Of a stretch of 64,000 nt of DNA, positions 40,389-47,555 are shown one piece after another. Each line of letters opens with the position of its first letter. Positions within the stretch are counted from its first letter, which is position 1. The notes beneath the pieces were generated by a model that was not told where the DNA came from, ran no database searches, and saw nothing but the letters and a program-made list of their open reading frames with translations. Source of the DNA: Streptomyces sp. NBC_00370 (GTDB taxonomy: Bacteria; Actinomycetota; Actinomycetes; Streptomycetales; Streptomycetaceae); assembly GCF_036084755.1 (NCBI RefSeq), contig NZ_CP107968.1, positions 2,610,501 through 2,674,500 of the forward strand, read 5' to 3'. The translations under genes and the position numbers were made by a program.

Positions 40389-40954
40389 CCACCACGACCG
40401 CACGGCGACTCGCCCCGGGCGACAGGGTCGCACCACGCGAACTGACCACGATCCTCGGCGCCGCCGCGCCACTGCCGGCCGCCGACGGACTGACCCATCT
40501 GCAGTTCCGGCGCTTCGCCGGCTGCCCCGTCTGCAATCTGCATCTGCACGCGCTGGCGCAGCGCCACGACGAGATCAGCGCTGCGGGAATCCACGAGATC
40601 GTGGTGTTCCACTCCACGGTCGAGGAAATGCTCCCCCACCAGGGCAGCCTCCCGTTCGCTGCCGTCGCGGACCCGGAGAAGAAGCTGTACGCCGCCTTCG
40701 GCGTCGAGGCGTCGCCGAGGGCGGTCCTGCACCCCAAGGTCTGGCTGGGCGGCGTACTGGCCACCCGCTCCGTCCTACGCGGCCTGCGCGCGGGCCGCCG
40801 CCCCGGACCGGCGAAGGGCGAGACGATCCTGGGTCTGCCGGCGGACTTCCTGATTGCGCCGGACGGCGGGGTACGCGCCGCGCACTACGGCAAGCACGCG
40901 AACGACCAGTGGGGGGTGGAGGAACTACTGAACCTGGCGGCGGCCCACCGCTGA
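40385..40954 (+). CDS. peroxiredoxin-like (AhpC/TSA-type) protein
   Basis: 189 residues, thioredoxin fold with CPVC motif in RRFAGCPVCNLHLHALAQRH and a trailing VVFHSTVEEMLPHQGSLPFAAVADPEKKLYAAFGVE, as in AhpC-TSA_2 proteins. The CxxC suggests a thiol-disulfide activity. ATG overlaps the sigma factor stop (ATGA), so this is translationally coupled to it and is the likely effector of the sigma pair. Confidence 0.88.
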   Translation: MTTTTARRLAPGDRVAPRELTTILGAAAPLPAADGLTHLQFRRFAGCPVCNLHLHALAQRHDEISAAGIHEIVVFHSTVEEMLPHQGSLPFAAVADPEKKLYAAFGVEASPRAVLHPKVWLGGVLATRSVLRGLRAGRRPGPAKGETILGLPADFLIAPDGGVRAAHYGKHANDQWGVEELLNLAAAHR

Positions 40955-40994
40955 CGCACCCCTGCCCTGGCCCTGGCCCTGGAAGGGAGAGTGC

Positions 40995-41267
40995 CTAGAA
41001 GGGAGTGGCCCCACTCCCGGAGACCCGCAGCCGTCCGCTCCCGATGGCGGTGTGCGTGGCGACGACGGCCCCCTCGCGCCCGTCGGGGAGCCGGATCGTC
41101 ACGTCGTCCTCCTCCATATGCATGAAGAAGTCGTCGGCGGTGTCGTCGGTCTGCACGCTCCCGCCCCACTGCTGGACCTGCCCCGAAAGGCTGGCGCTGA
41201 GCGTGGCGTGGACTGACATCTCGGAGCCGCCGGCGACGAGTGTCGCGGGGCCCTGGTAGTTGCTCAT
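40995..41267 (-). CDS. small beta-rich protein, DUF4873-like
   Basis: 90 residues starting MSNYQGPATLVAGGSEMSVHATLS, with WGGSVQTDD in the middle and ending GRLRVSGSGATPF. The spacing of YxGPA, W-G and the final GSG-PF resembles the DUF4873 family from memory. No catalytic motif seen. Start at 41267; the frame above it is Arg-rich. Runs with the siderophore-interacting gene, 65 bases behind it. Confidence 0.65.
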   Translation of the reverse strand: MSNYQGPATLVAGGSEMSVHATLSASLSGQVQQWGGSVQTDDTADDFFMHMEEDDVTIRLPDGREGAVVATHTAIGSGRLRVSGSGATPF

Positions 41268-41332
41268 ACCGTAAGTGTGCGCTCTCGGAAAGCGGCCCAG
41301 GCACGCAAGACGACGCCGAACACCCCCGGCCG

Positions 41333-42058
41333 TCATTCCATGCCACGTTTACCGGGTGCCCAGAAGGGCTTGGTGAGCACGGCCCGCCGGTCCCAGCCCC
41401 GCTCCCGGACGAGCACCTGCCGCACCAGCTGGACGGTACGGGCCTCCCCGGCGACATAGGCGGCGCCACCCGCCGGATCAGGCAGCTGCAGCCGCCGAAC
41501 GGCATCGACAAGCGCCGCCGACCCGGCGGCGCCGGCGTCACCACGCACGAGCCACGACAACCGCCCGGCATGCGCGAGCGGCAGCCGGTCGGCCTCGGTG
41601 GCCGTCTCTATACAGCCGTGGACGACATCGGCGTCCGGCAGGGCGGCAAGCATGGGCCCGAAGGCCACGGACGCGGTCTCCTCGCCGACGAAGACATGGT
41701 GCGAAGCGCCGTCCCGAAGCACCAACGGCCCTTCGGGCTTCCCGAAGTACACCGTCTCCCCCACCTCCACCCCCCGCCCCCACCGCGCCCCGGGCCCGTC
41801 ACCGCCGTGGTCGAACACGCAGAGATGAACGACCCCTTCGGGGTCGTACCGCCAGACCGAATAGGTACGCCGGGTGGTCAACCCGTCCACGTGAACGCGC
41901 ACTTGCTGCCCGGCCCGATAAGCCAACCCCACCAACCCACCCCCCGAAACCCGAACCCGCCGCATCCGCGCGGCCACAACCTCAACCTCCGTAACAACGC
42001 CCCGCACACTGACCAACCCAAGAACCCGCTGACGCACCCGTACTCGCTCGCTCGGCAT
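41333..42058 (-). CDS. siderophore-interacting protein (FAD-dependent ferric reductase)
   Basis: 241 residues. FAD-binding beta-barrel with RTYSVWRYD, NAD-binding half with HHVFVGEETASVAFGPMLAALPDADVVHG, and the C-terminal family end VLTKPFWAPGKRG. SIP proteins reduce iron in ferric siderophores with NAD(P)H in the cytoplasm. Shorter than average, but all parts are present. Divergent from the acetyltransferase gene, 55 bases between starts. Confidence 0.9.
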   Translation of the reverse strand: MPSERVRVRQRVLGLVSVRGVVTEVEVVAARMRRVRVSGGGLVGLAYRAGQQVRVHVDGLTTRRTYSVWRYDPEGVVHLCVFDHGGDGPGARWGRGVEVGETVYFGKPEGPLVLRDGASHHVFVGEETASVAFGPMLAALPDADVVHGCIETATEADRLPLAHAGRLSWLVRGDAGAAGSAALVDAVRRLQLPDPAGGAAYVAGEARTVQLVRQVLVRERGWDRRAVLTKPFWAPGKRGME

Positions 42059-42113
42059 GCGCCCAGAGTAGGGAACGACGCCGAGACGGGCAGCCGATCC
42101 CTACGATGACCTG

Positions 42114-42632
42114 ATGCATGAGCAGGCCAACACCCCGGCCCCCACCGCCCGTCTCACCTTCCGCCGGATGACGGCGGACGACCTCGACGACATGGCCGCA
42201 CTCCTGGGCGACCCGTTCGTGATGCGCTACTACCCGCACCCCAAGGACCGTGCCGAAGCACTGTCCTGGATCGAGTGGAACGAACGCCTCTACCGGGAGG
42301 TGGGCCACGGGCTCTGGCTGCTCACGGACCGCGACACGGGCGCATTCGTCGGCGAATGCGGACTGACGCCCCAACTGATCGAGGGAACGACCGACATCGA
42401 GATCGGCTACCACATCCGCACGGACCTCCAGGGCCGCGGCTACGCCACCGAAGCGGCAGCAGCCTGCCGCGACCACGCCCGCGACGCCCTCGGCACGAAG
42501 CGGCTCATCGCGATCATCCATCCGGCCAACACCCCGTCCCAACGGGTGGCCGAGAAAACAGGCCTGGCCCACGAACGCGACGCCATCTCCCGCTCAGGCC
42601 TCCCGGTCCGCCTGTACTCGACAGCCCTCTGA
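42114..42632 (+). CDS. GNAT-family N-acetyltransferase (RimJ/RimL type)
   Basis: 172 residues: RLTFRRMTADDLDDMAALLGDPFVMRYY, acetyl-CoA loop HIRTDLQGRGYATEAAAACRDHARDALG and the C-terminal ANTPSQRVAEKTGLAHERD are typical of Acetyltransf_3. Substrate unknown; starts one base after... no overlap with neighbours; the next gene begins 42 bases downstream. Confidence 0.88.
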   Translation: MHEQANTPAPTARLTFRRMTADDLDDMAALLGDPFVMRYYPHPKDRAEALSWIEWNERLYREVGHGLWLLTDRDTGAFVGECGLTPQLIEGTTDIEIGYHIRTDLQGRGYATEAAAACRDHARDALGTKRLIAIIHPANTPSQRVAEKTGLAHERDAISRSGLPVRLYSTAL

Positions 42633-42674
42633 ATGGCATGTGCCCGGCCCCAGTTGGCCACGTACCGTGTGCGT

Positions 42675-43037
42675 ATGAGCGACGACCACCGCATGCGCCG
42701 CCTCGTCGTAGGTGACATCACCTGGCTCTGGACGGTCCGGCAGCGGGTCAAGCCCCACTACGAGGATTGCCGCCTCACACTCTCGCTGTACCCCGAGGGC
42801 ACACGGCGCCGACTGGCCCTGGTCTTTCGACCGAGCGCGGACCGGATCATCTCGAACTCGTACTTCGATTCCGGCGCCTTGATACGTCTCCCGGACCGCA
42901 GCTACCTGAACCTCCACGCCCCCGGCACAGTTCGCCGCCTCCTGGACGCGGCGACTCCGACCATCGACGTCTTCGCGTCCGGTCCGGTGATCGAAGCGGA
43001 CGGCTGGCCGTACTTCGACGCGGTAGTCACGGCGTAG
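42675..43037 (+). CDS. conserved hypothetical protein
   Basis: 120 residues from ATG 42675. A compact alpha/beta-looking protein: MRRLVVGDITWLWTVRQRV, RLALVFRP, RIISNSYFDSG, ATPTIDVFASGPVIEADGWPYFDAV. I do not recognise a family. Composition (few Arg/Gly runs) and codon use fit a real gene. It sits between an acetyltransferase and a HAD hydrolase on the same strand and may be co-transcribed with either. Confidence 0.68.
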   Translation: MSDDHRMRRLVVGDITWLWTVRQRVKPHYEDCRLTLSLYPEGTRRRLALVFRPSADRIISNSYFDSGALIRLPDRSYLNLHAPGTVRRLLDAATPTIDVFASGPVIEADGWPYFDAVVTA

Positions 43038-43096
43038 ACCGACGCAATCGATCCGCCCACCGTTAAGAACGGCGAACCCCGGCATACATTGACGGG

Positions 43097-43738
43097 GTGA
43101 TCCGAGCAGCCATCTTCGACATCGGCGAGACCCTCATCAGTGACACCCGCTACTGGGCATCGTGGGCCGACTGGCTCGGCGTCCCCCACCACACGATGTC
43201 GGCCCTCGTCGGGGCCGTCGTAGCCCAGGGCCGCGACAACTCGGACGCACTACGCATGATCAAGCCGGGCATCGACGTCAATGCCGAGTACAAAGCCCGG
43301 GAGGCAGCAGGCCGAGGCGAGTACCTCGACGAGTCGGACCTCTACCCGGACGTACGCCCGGCCCTGGCAGGCCTCCAGGCCCTCGGCATCCGTGTCGTCC
43401 TCGCCGGAAACCAAACAGTCAAAGCCGGCAAGCTGCTCCGCGCCCTCGACCTGCCCGCCGACGTCATCGCCACATCCGGCGACTGGGGATGCGCGAAACC
43501 GGACCCCGAGTTCTTCGCCCGAGCCATCGCCGCAGCAGAAGTACCGCCCCACGAAGCGGTCTACGTGGGTGACCACCCCCAGAACGACCTCACCCCGGCC
43601 ATCCAAGCGGGCCTACGAACAGCCCACATCCGGCGGGGAGCCCTAGGCCATCTCTGGGCCGACGACCCCGACGTGATCGCGTCGGCCGACTGGCGAATCA
43701 ACACCCTCACCGAACTAGTCCCCGCCCTCACCCCCTGA
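43097..43738 (+). CDS. HAD-IA family hydrolase
   Basis: 213 residues from GTG 43097. Motif I AAIFDIGETLISDTRYW replaces the second Asp (DxD becomes D-I-G), the pattern seen in some HAD-IA proteins such as the putative-hydrolase group with a Gly there, so catalysis may be altered. Motif II VVLAGNQT, motif III KPDPEFFARAI and motif IV YVGDHPQNDLTPAIQAGLRTAHI are intact. Ends 31 bases before the TIR-like gene. Confidence 0.88.
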   Translation: MIRAAIFDIGETLISDTRYWASWADWLGVPHHTMSALVGAVVAQGRDNSDALRMIKPGIDVNAEYKAREAAGRGEYLDESDLYPDVRPALAGLQALGIRVVLAGNQTVKAGKLLRALDLPADVIATSGDWGCAKPDPEFFARAIAAAEVPPHEAVYVGDHPQNDLTPAIQAGLRTAHIRRGALGHLWADDPDVIASADWRINTLTELVPALTP

Positions 43739-43769
43739 GCCGTTGCAAAGCAAGAAAAGAGGACTGTAC

Positions 43770-44153
43770 ATGGCACGCCCCAGGGCGTTCATCAGTTTCC
43801 AGATGGAAGATCGCTGGGCTCGCGATTTCCTGAAGGAGCACGCCCGCAACCTCAACAACGAGGTTGAATTTATCGACTTCTCGGTGCAAGACCCGTTCGA
43901 TTCCTCATGGAAAACCCAGTGCAAGCTCAGAATCGCTCAATCCATGGGCACGATCGTCCTGGTCGGACCAACGACCTACGAGTCCGAGGCTGTCGAGTGG
44001 GAGATCAAGGAATCAAATGATCAAAATCACCATATTTTCGGAATCCAGATCAACGCCGACGCAACACACAGGATTCCGCACGGCCTCCCCGCCTCGAACG
44101 TCATCCGATGGGATTTCTCGCAGATCTCTTCCCTGTTGGCCACTTGGGTGTGA
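43770..44153 (+). CDS. TIR-like domain protein (DUF1863/ThsB type)
   Basis: 127 residues from ATG 43770 (AAAGAGGA seven bases upstream). It is a bare TIR-like domain: strand A RAFISFQMEDRWARDF, strand B VEFIDFSVQDPF, strand C TIVLVGPTTYESEAVEWEIKES with W77-E78, the position of the catalytic glutamate of NAD+-processing TIR enzymes, and strand D HIFGIQIN. DUF1863 is the domain of the Thoeris sensor ThsB, which makes a cyclic-ADP-ribose-type messenger on phage infection. GC content (about 53%) is far below the neighbours. Only three bases separate its stop from the membrane-protein ATG, so the pair is coupled. Confidence 0.82.
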   Translation: MARPRAFISFQMEDRWARDFLKEHARNLNNEVEFIDFSVQDPFDSSWKTQCKLRIAQSMGTIVLVGPTTYESEAVEWEIKESNDQNHHIFGIQINADATHRIPHGLPASNVIRWDFSQISSLLATWV

Positions 44154-44156
44154 CGC

Positions 44157-44960
44157 ATGAATTACCTGGAGAACATCGCCACAGCCATCAGGTCCGAGAT
44201 ACCCGCCTCGGCCCTTCCCTCGGGCGACTTGGACGACCTGTTCAATCTCTACGCAGTTCTCGCTCTGGCGAAGGGCGTCGATGTCACCGCGTCGGACGTC
44301 CATGACGCATGGTCTTCGTGGCAGATACGACGAGATCCCTCCCACGCATCCATCACGCCCTTCGACCAGCTCACCGTCGCCGTACAAGGCCAGGACGCCG
44401 TCTTCGTCCGGGCCATCCGGACCGTGGCGAGCCGTACCACCTCGGTCGACCGAGTCGGCAACGCCCTGCTTCCGTACGGAGCCCCGTCCACGCCGGAGGA
44501 AACCGAGCGACTCTTCGAGCTGTACAAGATCATGGTGCAAAGCTCAGAGACCCTCGTGGACCGCAGGCAAGGCGTCAACACGTTCTTCCTCACCGTGAAC
44601 GGCGCCATCCTGACCGGTCTCGGATTCTTCATCAAGGCCGGCGGTGAAGCCGAGCTCAAGGCTGTCGGCGTTCTTTTGATTTCCATAACAGGACTCATTC
44701 TGGCCCACGCATGGAGAAGCTTAATTTCGTCTTACGGTCAACTTAACACCGGAAAATTCGCGGTGATAAACCGCATCGAAAGATATCTACCTGCCTCCAT
44801 CTTCTACGCCGAGTGGGAGGCACTCGAAAGAGGAGAGAATCCCCGCGTATACCGCGCCTCGACGTCACGGGAGATCTGGGCACCAAAGCTACTCATGGCC
44901 CTCTACGGGCTGGCCGCCATCGGCTCCTCTTTGGTGGCCGGCGGTGTCTGGAAAATCTAA
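44157..44960 (+). CDS. DUF7701-like domain fused to RipA/SLATT-like 2TM membrane protein, candidate effector
   Basis: 267 residues. N-terminal soluble domain (1-105: LFNLYAVLALAKGVDVTASDVHDAWSSWQI, ITPFDQLTV, FVRAIRTVA) resembles DUF7701 as I recall it. A helix STPEETERLFELYKIMVQSSETLVDRRQGVN leads into TM helices at about 142-160 and 167-187, as in RipA- and SLATT-type membrane proteins, then a charged cytoplasmic loop and a last TM at about 243-264. SLATT-like 2TM proteins are predicted pore effectors of nucleotide-signal defence systems. Adjacent TIR gene could supply the signal. Low-GC 3' half. No other gene in the unit; ATG has no strong ribosome site, in keeping with coupling. Confidence 0.78.
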   Translation: MNYLENIATAIRSEIPASALPSGDLDDLFNLYAVLALAKGVDVTASDVHDAWSSWQIRRDPSHASITPFDQLTVAVQGQDAVFVRAIRTVASRTTSVDRVGNALLPYGAPSTPEETERLFELYKIMVQSSETLVDRRQGVNTFFLTVNGAILTGLGFFIKAGGEAELKAVGVLLISITGLILAHAWRSLISSYGQLNTGKFAVINRIERYLPASIFYAEWEALERGENPRVYRASTSREIWAPKLLMALYGLAAIGSSLVAGGVWKI

Positions 44961-45255
44961 CGGACCACCGCCCCCGCCTCCCGGGCCCGTCTTCCTCGGC
45001 TCCACCAAGTTCGCCCCTTACGTCGCAACCACGTATGGCTGTGAGTCGCTTCTGTTCGTGCCTGCCTACGAACGCACCACCGGTCACGCGTGGCAGCGAC
45101 AGACGAGCTACTGCTGCGAGTCCCACTCCACCCCGGACGGGCAGCCCCAACTCCGCTTCCGAGATTCGATCTCACTTCGTGCGAACTGCCATCAACGTTG
45201 GACGTCAGGCGGACGTTCTCCTGGGCCGGCAAGCGCAGGTGCCCCGCTTCTGTGG
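44961..45255. other. intergenic stretch without a confident gene
   Basis: Open frames here on both strands are Pro-, Arg- or Ser-rich and lack a ribosome site or family resemblance. The stretch is 295 bases between the convergent membrane-protein and nuclease genes. It has medium GC and several isolated restriction-like words but no clear hairpin. Possibly decayed coding DNA from the same acquired segment. Confidence 0.5.
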
Positions 45256-46035
45256 TCATCCCATCGGCGCGGCCCGGACCCAGCCAGCCGATGATGTCCA
45301 CACGATGACCGAGCTGTCGCTTGCCGTTGTCGACAGCCATATTCCGTCAATGCCCGACGGCAAGGTAGGGGCAAACGATGGAAGTACTACTCCATGGCTC
45401 AAAGGGAGCGCTTCCATGTACTCCCACCCGTAGATGAGGAAGGCGTGCCTTTCGTCAGCGTCCGCTGCTGCCAGCTGCTTGCGTAGCTTGGCCATAGCCC
45501 GTCCGCATATCAGCTCACAAGCAGATGAAACAGCCTGGTCTATCTCTGGTACGCCTCCGCCCCACGCCGCCGGCATCACGTAGTAGCCCAGTGGATGCTT
45601 CTCTGTCTGAGGTACGCAGAACACCGCGTCGATTCCGAGTTGCTCGAACTCCAGGAGCAGCGCGACATCGTGCTGCCAAAAGTGATGCGCCGTACTTGGG
45701 GTGGCCCCACTTGTCTCCAGCTCAACGAGTAGCGAGGGAATGCGCACCAGCGCGCGCTTCCACTTCTTCTCTCGTACGAGATGGACGGTCCACGAATAAG
45801 CCAGGTCCGAACGAAGCGTGTACCCGAGCTGGCTCGACTTGCTGTCGGCAGCGCGGTGGCTCGGGTCCACGATGAGTTTGACCTCAACAGCGATGATCCG
45901 TCTCTCGTAGGTCAGGAGCAGGTCGCACGCTCCCTGTCGGCCGCCTGTGTCGTTTAGCTCGACCTGCACGCCCAGCGTGCGACTGATGCACCTACTGGCA
46001 AGCTGAGCGGCGACGTCCGTCTTCTGTCCCGGCAT
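45256..46035 (-). CDS. PD-(D/E)XK-like nuclease-fold protein
   Basis: 259 residues from ATG 46035 (ATG 46071 in frame above; neither has a good ribosome site). Motif D38 in GACDLLLTYERR and E51-V-K53 in IIAVEVKLIVDP give the D-(12)-ExK core of restriction-endonuclease-fold nucleases; strand order around it fits. The rest (HFWQHDVALLLEFEQLGIDAVFCVPQ) is not recognised. It stands alone, without a methyltransferase, so it may be a stand-alone defence nuclease or an orphan from an element. GC is lower than the surrounding chromosome. Function inferred only from the motif. Confidence 0.65.
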   Translation of the reverse strand: MPGQKTDVAAQLASRCISRTLGVQVELNDTGGRQGACDLLLTYERRIIAVEVKLIVDPSHRAADSKSSQLGYTLRSDLAYSWTVHLVREKKWKRALVRIPSLLVELETSGATPSTAHHFWQHDVALLLEFEQLGIDAVFCVPQTEKHPLGYYVMPAAWGGGVPEIDQAVSSACELICGRAMAKLRKQLAAADADERHAFLIYGWEYMEALPLSHGVVLPSFAPTLPSGIDGIWLSTTASDSSVIVWTSSAGWVRAAPMG

Positions 46036-46266
46036 GGCACGACGATACGAGGGGTGTAGGCCCGAGTGCATGAGGTTTGCGGTCAGTCACTGACCGGGAG
46101 CTGCGGCACGCGCCGCACTTGCGCGACGCCTTGACGAAGTCAGAAAATTCTGACCCACCGTCGCTTTTGGCCGGTTGCAAGTTGCCAGCTATGCAGACGG
46201 CACGCACTACCGAGAGACGCAACATCGGTGCACTGGCGTGCGACCTACTATCGCGATGACAGCCGC

Positions 46267-46806
46267 TCAGCGACGGCTGCCGAGGCCGTCGAGCGCGGTC
46301 AGGGCTGTGGGCCAGGGGTAGGGGTTCTTCTCGCCCGAGTCGTGCGGCTTGAAGCCTGCCTCGCCGTACAGGACCGTCACGCCCATGTCCCGCAACTCGG
46401 CCACGCTTCGGTCGAATTGGTTGTGGCGTACGTAGGCCGAGTTCACGCATGGCATCGTCACGATCGGGATGCCCTTTCCGATGCCCTCCGCGACCACGCC
46501 GACCACGAACTTGCTTGTCAGTCCGAGTGCCCACTCGTTGATCGTGTTGAAGGTCGCCGGCGCTACGAGGATCGCGTCGGCGGGGGGCCATACGTCCGGT
46601 TCGCCCGGCAGTTTGTACTCGGACCGGACCGGGCCGCCGGTCAGTCGTTCCAGCTCCGTCAGTTGTGGGTTCAGCCAGCGGGCCGCTGTCGGAGTCAGTC
46701 CGAGCCGTACGTCCCAGCCCTTCGTCTGCGCATCGGTGATCACCTGCGCCACATCGAATACGGGCGGGGCGGCCGACCCGAAGAGGTACAGCGTCCGTGA
46801 AGTCAT
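46267..46806 (-). CDS. flavoprotein (phosphopantothenoylcysteine decarboxylase-like fold)
   Basis: 179 residues: TLYLFGSAAPPVFDVAQVITDAQTKGWDVRLGLTP, ADAILVAPATFNTINEWALGLTSKFVVGVV and IVTMPCVNSAYVRHNQF match the Flavoprotein (PF02441) family that binds FMN; the active-site residues for decarboxylation are partly replaced. Such genes are often found next to HTH/TPR regulators in Streptomyces, as here (divergent HTH gene at 46877). Function unknown; start ATG 46806 chosen over 46824. Confidence 0.85.
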   Translation of the reverse strand: MTSRTLYLFGSAAPPVFDVAQVITDAQTKGWDVRLGLTPTAARWLNPQLTELERLTGGPVRSEYKLPGEPDVWPPADAILVAPATFNTINEWALGLTSKFVVGVVAEGIGKGIPIVTMPCVNSAYVRHNQFDRSVAELRDMGVTVLYGEAGFKPHDSGEKNPYPWPTALTALDGLGSRR

Positions 46807-46876
46807 TGGCGTATCGCACCACATGAAGTCGGCCCGAGTACCGTTTCGGATGACGCGTCAGGAACGGAGGCCCCGC

Positions 46877-47359
46877 ATGCCTATGCCCGACGAGGAGCAC
46901 ACAGGCACTCGCATCAGGGAGCAGCGGAAGCTGGCCCATCTCACTCAGCGTCAGCTCGCCGCTCGGATCTCGTTCTCGTACAGCCTTCTCAACCAAGTCG
47001 AGTGCGGTGCCCGCGCGGCCAGCACGGATCAAGCACACGCCATGAAGGAGCTACCGGCGTCCGTTCCTACGTCACGCCGCGCCCACTTCCTGATCGACCG
47101 GGCGCGCTCCGAAATGGAGACCGGCCGCACGGATGCCGCGCTGAAGAGTCTCTTTGCCGCCCGCCGCGCAGCGCCCGAACAGACTCGATATCACCCTGGC
47201 GCGCGCGAGACCATCTCCGGCCTGGTGCACCTGAGCGGGCGCGCCGGGGTCGGCAAGCTCGTCTGGGCCGTGTGCGGAACGGCCCCCTCGCGTGATCGCG
47301 AGGGGGCCGTTCCATCGGTGGGCGCGGACGGGTTCGAACCGCCGACATCTGCTTTGTAA
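46877..47359 (+). pseudogene. internally deleted XRE-HTH/TPR regulator, reading into a tRNA
   Basis: Begins well: GGAGG, ATG 46877, then HTH TRIREQRKLAHLTQRQLAARISFSYSLLNQVECGAR, as in full-length regulators of about 400 residues that follow with long TPR repeats. After residue 56 the sequence jumps to what looks like the C-terminal part of such a protein (HFLIDRARSEMETGRTDAALKSLFAARRAAPEQTRYHPGARETISGL), so the middle is missing. The frame then lacks its natural stop and runs through a 17-bp hairpin and into the tRNA-Val gene before stopping at 47359. A deletion remnant beside a tRNA integration site is the simplest reading. Confidence 0.7.
47276..47313 (-). terminator. 17-bp perfect stem directly behind tRNA-Val
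   Basis: GGAACGGCCCCCTCGCG pairs perfectly with its complement across a TGAT loop. On the minus strand it starts six bases after the tRNA 3' end, the normal place for its terminator. The plus-strand HTH remnant reads into it. Confidence 0.9.
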
Positions 47360-47390
47360 GAGCAGCGCTCTACCCCTGAGCTACGCACCC
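47319..47390 (-). tRNA. tRNA-Val(UAC)
   Basis: Minus-strand cloverleaf: acceptor GGGTGCG/CGCGCCC (one G-U pair), D-arm GCTCAGGGGTAGAGC, anticodon stem CTGCT/AGCAG around loop CTTACAA with anticodon TAC, T-arm TTCGAACC in context GGCGG-TTCGAAC-CCGTC. CCA is not encoded. Next to the accessory patch 43770-47318, whose near end abuts the tRNA 3' terminus. Confidence 0.93.
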
Positions 47391-47555
47391 GTGGATGGAA
47401 GAACAGCGTACATGGCCCGCGGGGTACGGGGGGTAACCCCACCCGGAGACGGTGGGCGGCCGGATCGGCTTCGGGGGGTGGTCGTTCGTACGGTGAGGGC
47501 ACAGCCAAGACGTGTCGGCGGGACTGCCGGCGGAATCTCTGGGGGAACGATCACC

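Noticed and set aside
44944..45340. Small open frames on both strands between the TIR pair and the nuclease
   Set aside because: Pro/Ser/Arg-rich, no ribosome site, no family match; left as an uncoded interval.
47276..47313. Terminator assigned to the HTH gene
   Set aside because: The HTH frame reads straight through it; position and orientation fit the minus-strand tRNA instead.
43740..47318. Whole segment as an intact integrative element
   Set aside because: No integrase, replication or transfer gene and no attachment-site copy of the tRNA end were seen; only remnants can be argued.
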